Virus record (IMG/VR): IMGVR_UViG_3300005253_000144 | Location: 38,175 to 102,174 of that record | Source: a virus | DNA length: 64,000 nucleotides | Reading direction: 5' to 3' (one strand) | Part shown: piece by piece, positions 15,606 through 23,700 of the stretch | How the letters are laid out: each line of letters opens with the position of its first letter | How positions within the stretch are numbered: position 1 is the stretch's first letter | Program-made: the position numbers and the translations under genes | Notes under the pieces: generated by a model | Databases searched by the model: none | The model's input: only the letters and a program-made list of their open reading frames with translations | What the model was told of the DNA's origin: nothing

Positions 15606-15827
15606 GATGGCTTTTGCCGCCTCCCCCGCATTCCTTGTAAAAACATGTCTGCCCATTAGTTGTTTATTGAATTTGTTGAGCTTTTTATTGCTACCATTTT
15701 GAAATATCCGCTCCACCACCATCCACGCGTGTTCTATCTTGTTCATGGGGTCGAACAGTTTAGGAAAAATAATGTAGTCTTTCCTCATCTGTTCTGCCAG
15801 GAACTTCACTATCGCGGATTCGTTCAT
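15546..15827 (-). CDS. Phage ABA-sandwich-type small protein, paralog
   Basis: 93 aa. Contains AIVKFLAEQM, IEHAWMVVERI and the C-terminal CIAAVKALADDEQ. The last 60 nt equal those of the gene at 2641. Function unknown. It overlaps both neighbours. Confidence 0.7.
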   Translation of the reverse strand: MNESAIVKFLAEQMRKDYIIFPKLFDPMNKIEHAWMVVERIFQNGSNKKLNKFNKQLMGRHVFTRNAGEAAKAICIAAVKALADDEQCKEWGL

Positions 15828-16048
15828 CTCAGCCGCATCTTCTTAAACAATTCTACAAAGTAATCCATATTGCGCACATAATAAGTATACGTTCGCCTAT
15901 GCTTCAGCCAGTGCTTGCAGACTACCATGTGACCATCAACAATCGCGAGAATGTACAGTTTGGCAATGTTGTTTGGGTCATCCTTGCCGAAATCTATCCT
16001 ATACGTCTTGCCCACTTCTACTACCGCCTTTTCGTTCATCTCAGACAT
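15824..16048 (-). CDS. Small hypothetical protein
   Basis: 74 aa. VEVGKTYRIDFG followed by AIVDGHMVVCKHW suggests a small beta-barrel, and the C-terminus is basic. No family recognised. It overlaps neighbours by 4 and 8 bases. Confidence 0.55.
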   Translation of the reverse strand: MSEMNEKAVVEVGKTYRIDFGKDDPNNIAKLYILAIVDGHMVVCKHWLKHRRTYTYYVRNMDYFVELFKKMRLR

Positions 16049-16721
16049 TCAGCACCTTGAATTCCACGACCCATACCCAGGGATTGGATTCCCAGGGATA
16101 GCCGCGCTTGGCGTTGATAGGATTCCATATCTCTCTAAAGGCCATACCTGGAATATCATTGGGATGAAATTCTGGAAACTTAGCATATTTATCAAGATGC
16201 CGCTGATGTATTCCTTCTGCAATAACATCCCCTACCGTGATTTCATGTAGTCGCTCCACGCGCACATCTGTTATTTCTAAAGTAATACGACTCGCCCAAC
16301 GGGGCATGTGGATTGAGGGTGACCAACGGTAGTTTTCTTCAAGCGTAAATGGGTCAAGATAGTTTGGTTCATCCGCGCGGAATATTATTCGGCAATCCTT
16401 CATATCTTCTGGTGGGTCCATGTCAGGCCATTCATAGAAAAATGTTTCCCGTACCCACAACCTTTCCCCAGGAACACCATAGGGACAATGATACAAAAGC
16501 CCATATGCTGCTTTTAGCTGATGTAATGTTGAGCCTGAAAATCCGCCAGCCCCCTTCTTCCATTCCCAGGCTTCTCCAAAAGATTTAATTCCCTGAGACT
16601 TTGGCTGAGGCTTAATAACCCGCCTCGTCTGAGACTTGCGCCCATCCAGAATAGCGCGAACCATATCGCTATTGAAAATAATCGGGCGTGTTTTTATCTC
16701 AATTGCTGAATTCGGGGACAT
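16041..16721 (-). CDS. ASCH/PUA-like phage protein
   Basis: 226 aa. Ordered features of a well-populated phage family with an ASCH-like (PUA-superfamily) fold: MVRAILDGRKSQTRRVIKPQ at the start, PGERLWVRETF, then MPRWASRITLEITDVRVERL, REIWNPINAKRGY and NPWVWVVEF at the end. ASCH domains bind or modify RNA, and several hydrolyse modified nucleosides. The activity here is not known. It is the first gene of its unit, with a promoter at 16787-16815. Confidence 0.8.
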   Translation of the reverse strand: MSPNSAIEIKTRPIIFNSDMVRAILDGRKSQTRRVIKPQPKSQGIKSFGEAWEWKKGAGGFSGSTLHQLKAAYGLLYHCPYGVPGERLWVRETFFYEWPDMDPPEDMKDCRIIFRADEPNYLDPFTLEENYRWSPSIHMPRWASRITLEITDVRVERLHEITVGDVIAEGIHQRHLDKYAKFPEFHPNDIPGMAFREIWNPINAKRGYPWESNPWVWVVEFKVLNV

Positions 16722-16786
16722 CACCTATCAAACATCGTCTCCAATTTTATCAATTATTATAGATGTAGATTAAAAATTCCTAATAT

Positions 16787-16815
16787 ATTATAGTCCAATA
16801 AATGACTAATTGCAA
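16787..16815 (-). promoter_or_regulatory. Consensus promoter
   Basis: TTGCAA, 17 bp, TATAAT on the minus strand, ~65 bp upstream of the ASCH-like gene. It probably drives the block 16721 to ~14.1 kb or further. Confidence 0.75.
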
Positions 16816-16834
16816 CACCCGCTAATGGTTTATG

Positions 16835-17128
16835 TTACGTAATCCAGATATCTTCTACATCGTCAAAGCACAATACTTCTGGTACTCCGCCAATTCGGAA
16901 ATCTGCCTCGCGCAATCTTCGGTCGTAGGAAGGGGAATAGTCGTTCTTAGCGCACATCTTGCACAATCTGCCTTTTCTGCTTAATGTGAGGCGGTGATTA
17001 TGTCCAGTCCAACATATCACTTGACATGCTGGGCCAATTGACGGATTATCGGTATTGGTGCCATACAGCATGGCGTGGTGTCTTACATTTCGTAGTGGTG
17101 ATTTGTAATATATGAGCCTGTTGCTCAT
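16835..17128 (-). CDS. Cys/His-rich hypothetical protein
   Basis: 97 aa. ACQVICWTGHNH and LCKMCAKND could bind one zinc. It ends ~20 bp before the 16787 promoter and overlaps the upstream gene by 4 bases. No family recognised. Confidence 0.5.
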   Translation of the reverse strand: MSNRLIYYKSPLRNVRHHAMLYGTNTDNPSIGPACQVICWTGHNHRLTLSRKGRLCKMCAKNDYSPSYDRRLREADFRIGGVPEVLCFDDVEDIWIT

Positions 17129-17517
17129 TTCCTTGAAAACATAGCTTTTATGTCACTATAAATTTGCTTGAGCAAAGCTTGCCCTTTTCCCGACATCGGC
17201 TTATCTTCAAATACCTGCTCTTCAACAGATAATGTGGCCGTGCAAGTGACAATCACCATTCTCTGTTTTTCATCAACGCGGACTATTTTGAAAATTATTT
17301 GCTCATCTTTAATTTCTTCTTCTACAATCATGCTCGTCATTCTAATAGCATGTAAAAGATGTTGGCGGCCATAGTGAATGCCATCGCTGTATGGGCCAAG
17401 TTCGTTGAATGGATTTATATACTCCCCCTTAAAGTTTTGACTTTCGCCAAACTTGGTCTCTTCCTCTTCAATGAACTTCAGCATTTCCTTAACTAGTCTG
17501 CCCTTATCTTCAGCCAT
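17125..17517 (-). CDS. Hypothetical protein
   Basis: 130 aa, acidic, soluble. An N-terminal helix (MLKFIEEEETKFG) is followed by an alpha/beta region with YGRQHLLHAIRMTSMIVEEEI and a strand-rich part. No motif recognised. It overlaps the next gene by 4 bases. Confidence 0.5.
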   Translation of the reverse strand: MAEDKGRLVKEMLKFIEEEETKFGESQNFKGEYINPFNELGPYSDGIHYGRQHLLHAIRMTSMIVEEEIKDEQIIFKIVRVDEKQRMVIVTCTATLSVEEQVFEDKPMSGKGQALLKQIYSDIKAMFSRK

Positions 17518-17520
17518 CGC

Positions 17521-17928
17521 TCATCCCTCCGCTTCCGGCATTGGGTCCAACCAATTGCCAACAACCTCATACTTTTGTCCAGCCCAATAACGAAAACCCT
17601 GAAACCCTTTATATGGAATCGGTCGAATCCATGTCCAGGTATCAGCCGGTATTGCAATATAATATCCTGCTCCCCACTCCTCCCCGCTTACTTCATCGGT
17701 CATATATCCGCGCCATGCAGTATTGGTAACTACCCCAAAACCGCGGATATAGCCATCTTCAACATAAAATATTTTGGTCTCGCCTGTACGTAATAGCTTT
17801 GGTAAGCGCGCGAATTTACGGAAATAATAACCACCGCCATGTTTAATACAGGCCGCCGCTTCGCGGGCAGCATGTTTGATTTGGTTGATGGGCGTGGTGA
17901 CCAATATATCGTGATTGGATGAAAGCAT
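17521..17928 (-). CDS. Hypothetical protein, possible EVE/PUA-like fold
   Basis: 135 aa. ARLPKLLRTGETKIFYVED and GYIRGFGVV have the spacing of a ligand-binding beta-barrel such as EVE/ASCH. It is rich in aromatic residues in the second half (TWTWIRPIPYKGFQGFRYW). The fold is an inference only. Confidence 0.5.
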   Translation of the reverse strand: MLSSNHDILVTTPINQIKHAAREAAACIKHGGGYYFRKFARLPKLLRTGETKIFYVEDGYIRGFGVVTNTAWRGYMTDEVSGEEWGAGYYIAIPADTWTWIRPIPYKGFQGFRYWAGQKYEVVGNWLDPMPEAEG

Positions 17929-18425
17929 TATTCCTGCTTCTCCTCTTTCAGCGTTACGATAACACTTGAACTTGTGGGTTCATGCCCCAGCTTTTTCCCG
18001 GTGGCCGTCACTGCTTCAGAAAAATACCACCACATATTAAACTTATCTGTGCCAAGTAATGCCAATAATTTGATTAATCTGCGCACAAGCAGTTCCTGGT
18101 CTCCCTGATTTTCAAAAAATCTTATCGTTCCCTTGAATGGTGTATACGTGCAGTGGCTAATATCATTATTGTGACTATGCTCATCCACGACCCATCTTCG
18201 CTCATCAATCTTTCCATAACAGTCAAAGCTTGAACCAACATCGCTATCATCATGCGCAGATACAAGCAATAGTTCACAATTCAAATCAGGGCAACATCTT
18301 GGACGGGCCGGACCAGGACATTGGCTCCCGCTCCAGGCATCCTTTTCATGCCATGTAATTTGACACCATTCACATAACCAGATACCTTGCTTGGTTAGTG
18401 ATATATTAATTCTATGACCAGTCAA
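17928..18425 (-). CDS. Cys-rich hypothetical protein
   Basis: 165 aa from TTG 18425, chosen because it follows GAGGAAAA directly after the upstream stop; the longer frame to 18518 overlaps that gene's Gly-rich tail. LCEWCQITWH and CPGPARPRCCPDLNC suggest zinc binding. The first base of its stop is shared with the next start. No family recognised. Confidence 0.5.
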   Translation of the reverse strand: MTGHRINISLTKQGIWLCEWCQITWHEKDAWSGSQCPGPARPRCCPDLNCELLLVSAHDDSDVGSSFDCYGKIDERRWVVDEHSHNNDISHCTYTPFKGTIRFFENQGDQELLVRRLIKLLALLGTDKFNMWWYFSEAVTATGKKLGHEPTSSSVIVTLKEEKQE

Positions 18426-18432
18426 TTTTCCT

Positions 18433-18909
18433 CTAGCCTCCACCGCCGCCGCCAGATGAGCCGCCAGATGATTTTCCCCCGCTTCTAATACCGGGGCTAA
18501 TGCCGGGGAACGGGCCAATCACCATTCCAGTTTCTGATTCTATCAGATGGGGTGTACCGCTTAATGAAAACTCTTCGTAACCCTGTTGCAGCAATTTGTG
18601 CCAAAGAGTTTCCAGTCTTTCAAACAAAAGCTTCACCTCTTCCAATGGAGTTAGATTTTCAATATTCAGAGCGTCCTCCCATTGGTTCTCTGTAATCTCA
18701 TTACCTTCGCTATCCAAATATTTAAATGAGTCTGAATGTTTGGCCTTGATAACCTCCATGGCCTGGCTTAATGCGTCGCTGATAAATATCTTGTTCATTC
18801 TCTCAACCTTCAATTCCTCCTCCGCTTGCGCAAGCCGCTCCAGCTTCAACCGGACATCTTCCCCTATTTCCTTAACTTGTTTTTCAACGTTTTTCATATC
18901 AACCGGCAT
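18433..18909 (-). CDS. Coiled-coil protein with Gly/Ser-rich tail
   Basis: 158 aa from ATG 18909 (GGAGG 6 nt upstream). Residues 5-45 form a charged coiled coil (VKEIGEDVRLKLERLAQAEEE), with a second helix around 85-105. The last ~20 residues are almost only G, S, K and R, a flexible tail. It may be a structural or scaffold-like protein; no family recognised. Confidence 0.55.
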   Translation of the reverse strand: MPVDMKNVEKQVKEIGEDVRLKLERLAQAEEELKVERMNKIFISDALSQAMEVIKAKHSDSFKYLDSEGNEITENQWEDALNIENLTPLEEVKLLFERLETLWHKLLQQGYEEFSLSGTPHLIESETGMVIGPFPGISPGIRSGGKSSGGSSGGGGGG

Positions 18910-19426
18910 CTGAAACCTCCATACAATTCTCATTAAGCCGAATCTCATAAAGTGCCTGGGGAATCACTTCGGTAAGGCGCAGGTCTGCCTTATAGCCATC
19001 GTCCCAGGGCGCGCCATCATACCAAGCCGTTTCGCGGTATCGCTTCATGACTTCATATAGCCCCACAAAGCCATCAATCAAAATGGCCCCTACAAGCGGG
19101 AGATTATTTATTGAACCCTCTAACTCGCGCTCCACTTCAGGATGTTCTATCGGATATTTGAAATCAAGCTGAAGCTGCTCAGGCCTAAACATGAACATTC
19201 CTTCATAGGGCGGAAATGGAATGCGATTCTTGTAAGGTGAGGATTCTTCCATATAAGGCCTTCCAGCGTTCATTTCCTTATTTCGATGGTGGTGCCATTC
19301 ACCGCAATACCACCATCGATTTACTTCCTTTGGCATCTTCAATTTTGCGCGCCAGCGCGCGGTGGTAATATATGGCGTCAAAAACAGCCATTGCCAAGGC
19401 GGTCGTACATATTTCATGTTCGTCAT
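18899..19426 (-). CDS. Hypothetical protein rich in Trp and Tyr
   Basis: 175 aa from ATG 19426 (AGGAG, then ACAAA). The start overlaps the upstream stop (ATGA). The N-terminal region carries YVRPPWQWLFLTPYITTARWR and RWWYCGEWHHHR, and the C-terminal half is alpha/beta. Function unknown. Confidence 0.5.
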   Translation of the reverse strand: MTNMKYVRPPWQWLFLTPYITTARWRAKLKMPKEVNRWWYCGEWHHHRNKEMNAGRPYMEESSPYKNRIPFPPYEGMFMFRPEQLQLDFKYPIEHPEVERELEGSINNLPLVGAILIDGFVGLYEVMKRYRETAWYDGAPWDDGYKADLRLTEVIPQALYEIRLNENCMEVSDAG

Positions 19427-19857
19427 TTTGTCTCCTGGGAAGCCTCTGTCTTTACGAGTATTCCACATATGGTTAGCCCCCTGTTTATGTTTATGCCCCA
19501 TTGAACTTTGGTGACTACCCCGACCAATTCGCTTTCTTCTTTTTTGGTAGATGGATAAACCAAAAGGATTTCATCTCCGAGCCGTGGCACATCTTCCATT
19601 TCCATTTCCCAAACAATACTTTCTTTGCCTGCGTGAACTTCATAAATTATGACCTTTGTTATATGTATCATTTTGCAATCCAGGACTCTACTACGTTCCC
19701 AGATACAGTCCTCATCATGGGAAAAGGGTTTGCCTCGGACTTCTGAGCGACGGCAATATTTACAATAGTCCAAACGCGTATCATTGGCCTCATTGATATG
19801 CGTTCCTATGGGATGGCTTTTTGCTATTTCTGCAATTATCTTAACGTGTTCATTCAT
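19423..19857 (-). CDS. Hypothetical protein with CxxC motif
   Basis: 144 aa from ATG 19857 (AAGGAG 10 nt upstream). DYCKYCRR near residue 30 with a following HDEDC may bind zinc. The second half looks like a small beta-domain (LGDEILLVYP ... VTKVQWGINI). Not recognised. Confidence 0.5.
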   Translation of the reverse strand: MNEHVKIIAEIAKSHPIGTHINEANDTRLDYCKYCRRSEVRGKPFSHDEDCIWERSRVLDCKMIHITKVIIYEVHAGKESIVWEMEMEDVPRLGDEILLVYPSTKKEESELVGVVTKVQWGININRGLTICGILVKTEASQETK

Positions 19858-19904
19858 CCTTGAAAACTCCTTACTTTCCTTTAGCATCCTTTCTGCTCAT
19901 CTAC

Positions 19905-20138
19905 TCAATTAGATAAATGAACAAGGTTTTGTTTTTCCAATTGGCTCTCTCTTTTCCGCACAAGTAACTCTAGCCCAAGCAATTTGTCTGCTAATCTATT
20001 TGATTTATTGCATTCTTTAAGGAACGCTTGGTCGGTTTTTGACAGGGAAGATAATACACCAAATAATGTGTCGTAATTAATAGTTAGATGAAACTCTTTG
20101 CTCATATTATTTGCGTTATGCCAATAAGTTAGCTTCAC
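19905..20138 (-). CDS. Small hypothetical protein
   Basis: 77 aa from GTG 20138, which has AAAGGTG upstream. Helical, with LADKLLGLELLVRKRESQLEKQ able to form a coiled coil. No family recognised. Confidence 0.45.
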   Translation of the reverse strand: MKLTYWHNANNMSKEFHLTINYDTLFGVLSSLSKTDQAFLKECNKSNRLADKLLGLELLVRKRESQLEKQNLVHLSN

Positions 20139-20180
20139 AATTCACACCTTTCTGCTTGCGATAAGATAGATTATAGCAAG

Positions 20181-20423
20181 CTAGTCTTCTCTCTGAACAA
20201 TACCACCTAATTTGATATATAAATCCACAGCTCCCTGTGCCTTTTGGGTAAGTATATTGTATCCATCATTGGTTCGCTCCACCAAGCCCAATGCCACCAA
20301 TTTATCTCTTTCGATTTTTCCGATTAAATCCCCGTCATAAACTCCAGCTTTTCTTGTGACGATTGATAAAAGCTGGTCAAACATTCCTATAGTAAATATT
20401 TGTTCCATTGTCTTGTTCTCCAT
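20181..20423 (-). CDS. Winged-helix-like small protein
   Basis: 80 aa. KIERDKLVALGLVERTNDGYNIL reads as a recognition helix and wing, then LTQKAQGAVDLY. A DNA-binding role is plausible. No partner apparent. Confidence 0.5.
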   Translation of the reverse strand: MENKTMEQIFTIGMFDQLLSIVTRKAGVYDGDLIGKIERDKLVALGLVERTNDGYNILTQKAQGAVDLYIKLGGIVQRED

Positions 20424-20429
20424 TTGCTT

Positions 20430-20873
20430 TCATGTATTTCTTATTATTGTTTCTCCGCTTTCAACCGCTTCCTTGGTTTGAATAATCAAAAATCCCGCCC
20501 CCGCCATCTCTAAAGCAAGCGGGGCGTCTGCATCAATCATCATTGTTTCAGGAGTTATCAGCTCCCAAACCCCAAGTAATTTTCCTAACCCCATTGCCGC
20601 CATCGCAAGCCCTTGGTCGCCAATATCTGCACCCATCTCCAAATAATTATGTTCTTTGCCGTCTAACCAATGGGGAAATTGGTTTTTGATTAGTTCTGTA
20701 AACTCTTCCTTGTCACCTCCTATCTTAGAAACCTTGAAGAAAATCATATCGGTGGTATGGCCATCGGGCTGATGTGCTTCCGGGTCTTCAGGCGCATCAA
20801 AACAGCGACCGCACTTACATGCCCCCTTTTCGGCATTTTGGTTAACGTAGTCAATCAATTCTCTCAATCCCAT
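20430..20873 (-). CDS. Hypothetical phage protein with CxCxxC motif
   Basis: 147 aa from ATG 20873 (AAAGGAG 9 nt upstream; the longer frame overlaps the SPOUT gene without SD). CKCGRCF near residue 20 may bind metal. The middle (FFKVSKIGGDKEEFTELI) and the Gly/Met-rich MAAMGLGKLLG segment are reminiscent of a family found in several phages, which I cannot name. Confidence 0.5.
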   Translation of the reverse strand: MGLRELIDYVNQNAEKGACKCGRCFDAPEDPEAHQPDGHTTDMIFFKVSKIGGDKEEFTELIKNQFPHWLDGKEHNYLEMGADIGDQGLAMAAMGLGKLLGVWELITPETMMIDADAPLALEMAGAGFLIIQTKEAVESGETIIRNT

Positions 20874-20895
20874 ACTATTACTCTCCTTTGATAAC

Positions 20896-21330
20896 TCATC
20901 CAAATAACCTACTATACATAACGATTGAACCTGCAACCGCCACATTATAAGATGGTATGTTGATGGCCTCTAGTGATACTAGCATATTGCAATCGTCCAC
21001 AATCACATCGGGTAATCCGTTATCTTCCGCCCCTAATATGTAAATGGCGCGTTCAGGATGGGCAAATGACGATAATGCGGTACCGCCCATCTCTACTGCC
21101 ACAGTCAGGCAATTCTTGGGCATATGACTCTTGAATTCATCCCAGTCTAAATAATGATAAAGCGGAAGATGCAAATATGCTTTGCTGGTATCGCTGGCTT
21201 GTTTTTTGTAGCGGCGGCCAATGGTAAAGATGAATGCCGCGCCAAGCTGTTGAGCAGAGCGCCATAGAGTACCGATATTCACTTCCATTTTAGTATGATA
21301 AATGCCTATTCCAAAATAGCCGCGTCTCAT
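20896..21330 (-). CDS. SPOUT (TrmH/SpoU-type) RNA 2'-O-methyltransferase
   Basis: 144 aa, the size of a minimal SPOUT domain. Motif 1 is NIGTLWRSAQQLGA with the conserved Asn, motif 2 YILGAEDNGLP and motif 3 INIPSYNVAVAGSIVMY, which forms the knotted AdoMet site. Such enzymes methylate ribose in tRNA or rRNA loops; small ones act like TrmL on the anticodon wobble base. The target here is unknown, but tRNA is a fair guess given the tRNA and RNA-repair genes of this genome. Confidence 0.85.
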   Translation of the reverse strand: MRRGYFGIGIYHTKMEVNIGTLWRSAQQLGAAFIFTIGRRYKKQASDTSKAYLHLPLYHYLDWDEFKSHMPKNCLTVAVEMGGTALSSFAHPERAIYILGAEDNGLPDVIVDDCNMLVSLEAINIPSYNVAVAGSIVMYSRLFG

Positions 21331-21521
21331 CTTGTTGCAATCTCCTCTGCCAAGTCTATCTCTAAATTAAGTTTATCCAGGGTCTTTAAAACACAACCGC
21401 AGCATATTTTCGATACGCCGGATATGCCGCTTGGAAACTTGTAAACGAATTGCGGCTCTTTCCCGCATCGCCTACACATGAAGGCCTTGTCCTTAGGCAA
21501 TACATATATGAAATTATTCAT
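21327..21521 (-). CDS. Small zinc-ribbon protein
   Basis: 64 aa with two Cys pairs (CRRCGKEP and ICCGCVLK), likely one zinc. It overlaps both the SPOUT gene (4 bases) and the 59-aa membrane protein gene. Role unknown. Confidence 0.55.
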   Translation of the reverse strand: MNNFIYVLPKDKAFMCRRCGKEPQFVYKFPSGISGVSKICCGCVLKTLDKLNLEIDLAEEIATR

Positions 21522-21693
21522 AACTACTGAATGCTATAAATACAGAGTCCATCCGGTCCTCTTGCCGATAATCCTGGTCTGAGTATTGTTTCCATTGTCT
21601 AACAAATTCCTTTTCAAATCGGCGTTTCCTTATATGCCGCCAAATGCGTAGCCCAATCAGATATAAGAATATGTAGCCTAGTATTTCAATCAT
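21514..21693 (-). CDS. 59-aa membrane protein
   Basis: ATG 21693 overlaps the previous gene's stop and its own stop overlaps the next start by 8 bases. The N-terminus MIEILGYIFLYLIGLRIW is one transmembrane helix, followed by a charged cytoplasmic tail (RHIRKRRFEKEFV). The first 13 residues nearly match those of the membrane protein at 51732 (MLELLGYIFLYLI), so the two are probably related. Confidence 0.65.
   Translation of the reverse strand: MIEILGYIFLYLIGLRIWRHIRKRRFEKEFVRQWKQYSDQDYRQEDRMDSVFIAFSSYE
21677..21693. repeat. 17-bp direct repeat (second copy 21982-21998)
   Basis: The start of the 59-aa membrane protein gene recurs exactly at 21982-21998, where it opens only 7 codons. It looks like a remnant of a duplicated gene start. 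Confidence 0.75.
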
Positions 21694-21904
21694 TTATAAC
21701 CTCAACTTCAATTCCGCTTGCATATTTATGTGCCCCATAACCACCCAAAATCAACCCAGCACAATACTCACAATACTTATGGTTCTCCCAGTGTGGCCTA
21801 TTGTGTAGTATGTACCCGGCAACATTCGGGCAGTATTCTGTGGGAACCATCTCATTATCAATTAAATCCCATGCTCTCCAGGAGCTACATGCAACGTCAG
21901 CCAT
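21686..21904 (-). CDS. Small Cys-rich hypothetical protein
   Basis: 72 aa from ATG 21904 (GAGGAG 10-15 nt upstream). CPNVAGY, HWENHKYCEYC and GGYGAHKY suggest a zinc site. Overlaps the next gene by 8 bases. Confidence 0.5.
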   Translation of the reverse strand: MADVACSSWRAWDLIDNEMVPTEYCPNVAGYILHNRPHWENHKYCEYCAGLILGGYGAHKYASGIEVEVIND

Positions 21905-21909
21905 CAATC

Positions 21910-21978
21910 TTACTCCTCAAATCCCCTACCTAATGCAGTACCAATAGCCAATATATCTTTTGGTAATTTGGGTTTCAT
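21910..21978 (-). CDS. 22-codon ORF (doubtful)
   Basis: ATG 21978 opens MKPKLPKDILAIGTALGRG and ends 6 bases before the next start; its last codons supply the GAGGAG of that gene. It may be a coupling leader. Evidence is weak. Confidence 0.3.
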   Translation of the reverse strand: MKPKLPKDILAIGTALGRGFEE

Positions 21979-21994
21979 GTACCTAGTATTTCAA

Positions 21995-22333
21995 TCATTT
22001 TAGCCTAGGTAGCCAATAGATTAGCTCTTTTCCATTAGGGTCGCGGTAGTCAAATACCCAAAACTGATAATGCCCATCGCTATCCCCAACCGCAGTCCAC
22101 ATAAATATTATTCGGAAATTCTTTGGCTCTCCTGCTGGAAAAGCAAAGTAGTAATGAATTAGTCCCCAGCATATTGAATCAGAATAATATTCGTATGTTA
22201 GAGAATTAACTCTAACCTCTGTGGTGTTCTGCCTTCCAACACAGTCTGGATGACCATAGCCAGGTTCTGTTTTTACTTCGTACGGCACAACCAAAATCAG
22301 TATAACCAGTAAAACTATCCATTTGCGCTTCAT
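21995..22333 (-). CDS. Small secreted or anchored protein, paralog 3 of 3
   Basis: 112 aa from ATG 22333. The N-terminal signal-anchor (KRKWIVLLVILILVVPYEV) is nearly the same as in the gene at 22710. The mature part keeps a C..., YEYYSDSICWGL and RIIFMWTA pattern related to the other two copies, but is the most diverged. Function unknown; probably an envelope protein. Confidence 0.6.
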   Translation of the reverse strand: MKRKWIVLLVILILVVPYEVKTEPGYGHPDCVGRQNTTEVRVNSLTYEYYSDSICWGLIHYYFAFPAGEPKNFRIIFMWTAVGDSDGHYQFWVFDYRDPNGKELIYWLPRLK

Positions 22334-22337
22334 AACT

Positions 22338-22706
22338 TCACCATTTCCAATCAATCAGGGTCCGAATTAACTTTAGGTCTTCTCTGGTATAGTTTTCCCA
22401 GTCAAATGCTCGGTAGTCACTTATATGAAGAAAGTTGCTTTCATCCCAACACTCGCACCAAATGTAATTTACAGATAATGACTTTGGATAATCACCCCCA
22501 ATAATTACTATAATGGCAAACAAATTATCACATTTATATTCTAAATAAGCCGAATAAATGATAGCGTCTAGCTGTATGGATTTGTTTTCTAGCCCGGCCT
22601 CACAGTCAGGCCATTCGGGGACATCAGAGGTTCTTGTGCTGTAAGGCATGAAGAAAACCCCGACCAGCAATCCTACAAGTAAATAAAGAAACGTTCTTGG
22701 CTTCAT
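22338..22706 (-). CDS. Small secreted or anchored protein, paralog 2 of 3
   Basis: 122 aa. Signal-anchor at 5-20, then PEWPDCEAG, IIYSAYLEYKCDNLF, YPKSLSVNYIWCECW and a C-terminal LIDWKW. These match paralog 1 position by position, including four Cys that may form disulfides outside the membrane. Function unknown. Confidence 0.6.
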   Translation of the reverse strand: MKPRTFLYLLVGLLVGVFFMPYSTRTSDVPEWPDCEAGLENKSIQLDAIIYSAYLEYKCDNLFAIIVIIGGDYPKSLSVNYIWCECWDESNFLHISDYRAFDWENYTREDLKLIRTLIDWKW

Positions 22707-22709
22707 ATA

Positions 22710-23069
22710 TCACCACTCCCAGTCAATAAGTAGAACATTCATTTTATCTTCCCATGTTGGGTTTTCCCAGTCATATTCCCAAAAGTTTTCCGCAGTGAGC
22801 ATGTTCTTTTTTTCCCAGCACACACACCATGCATACCTTACGGACAAAGCCCTTGGGCGGTATTCTGCTCCAAGATACATCCTGAATATATATAGCTTGC
22901 CACACATAAAATCGGCATTCGCAGAGTAGACTAATGCAGCTATTTGTATTCTTTTCTCTTCGCGGCCACATATATGCCATGGGGGATTATCAGAGGTATC
23001 TATTTCATATGGAACAATCAAAATAAGCAACGCAATCAGTGCTAACCCTAGCCTCCACCTTCTCTTCAT
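22710..23069 (-). CDS. Small secreted or anchored protein, paralog 1 of 3
   Basis: 119 aa. Signal-anchor (LGLALIALLILIVPYEI), then PPWHICGRE, LVYSANADFMCGKLY, RPRALSVRYAWCVCW and C-terminal LIDWEW. First of three tandem copies. Its start overlaps a 44-aa membrane protein gene (ATGA). Confidence 0.6.
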   Translation of the reverse strand: MKRRWRLGLALIALLILIVPYEIDTSDNPPWHICGREEKRIQIAALVYSANADFMCGKLYIFRMYLGAEYRPRALSVRYAWCVCWEKKNMLTAENFWEYDWENPTWEDKMNVLLIDWEW

Positions 23070-23200
23070 TTGCGCATATCCGCGATTATGAGCACGCCGA
23101 TAATTAATAAAATAAAGCCCCCAATTTCCTTTGTCGTTTCAATATCAGCAAGTAAGACGCCCCAAACTACTAGGATAATACCAATTATTATTTCTACCAT
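23066..23200 (-). CDS. 44-aa two-helix membrane protein
   Basis: ATG 23200 follows GGAG by 8 nt. The product has two hydrophobic segments (IIIGIILVVWGVLLA and GGFILLIIGVLIIA) with a short acidic turn, a hairpin topology. ATGA overlap with the paralog-1 gene supports expression as one unit with the three envelope proteins. Confidence 0.65.
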   Translation of the reverse strand: MVEIIIGIILVVWGVLLADIETTKEIGGFILLIIGVLIIADMRK

Positions 23201-23214
23201 TCTACGCTCCAATT

Positions 23215-23700
23215 TCAGCTAACAATAAAACCGCCTACAGGAATAGGTCTTTCCGCAAGGTCGAAAAGCCACCGCGTTCTTTCCTTCGCCCACTCCAAAT
23301 CGGCCTCCCGGTTGGCAATCATTTCAGATATCTTAATAAGGTCTGAATCTTCTGCTTCACCCGCTTCAATTGAATTCTTGACTTTCTTTCTATAATATTG
23401 CTGAAGCCCGTAGGCAGTAGTAGATAATCCTAAATAAGAAATTTTTGGCGCGTGTTCATTAACGTTCCATCCCCAAAAAACTCCGCCAACATATAAACAG
23501 GGTTGTGCCGTTGCGCCTTTGTCAAATTCTGCGCTTTCCCACTCCTCACCCTTTGGTCGATTGTTCGGATTACACCATAATGAAAAACCCGCCATTAGTG
23601 GTTCGTAAACAGCATTGGGTGCAGGTGAGCGGAACACATCAAATATTCGTGCCTGCTCTATGACCGACGCATAAATCAAATGTTCCATTTGGTGACTCAT
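23215..23700 (-). CDS. Hypothetical protein
   Basis: 161 aa. A mainly helical C-terminal half (ISEMIANREADLEWAKERTRWLFDL) follows a beta-rich part with LYVGGVFWGWNV. No motif recognised. The start overlaps a 20-codon frame. Confidence 0.5.
   Translation of the reverse strand: MSHQMEHLIYASVIEQARIFDVFRSPAPNAVYEPLMAGFSLWCNPNNRPKGEEWESAEFDKGATAQPCLYVGGVFWGWNVNEHAPKISYLGLSTTAYGLQQYYRKKVKNSIEAGEAEDSDLIKISEMIANREADLEWAKERTRWLFDLAERPIPVGGFIVS

Noticed and set aside
18426-18518. Long N-terminus of the gene at 17928
   Set aside because: It is only the antiframe of the Gly/Ser-rich tail of the gene at 18433; TTG 18425 after GAGGAAAA is better.
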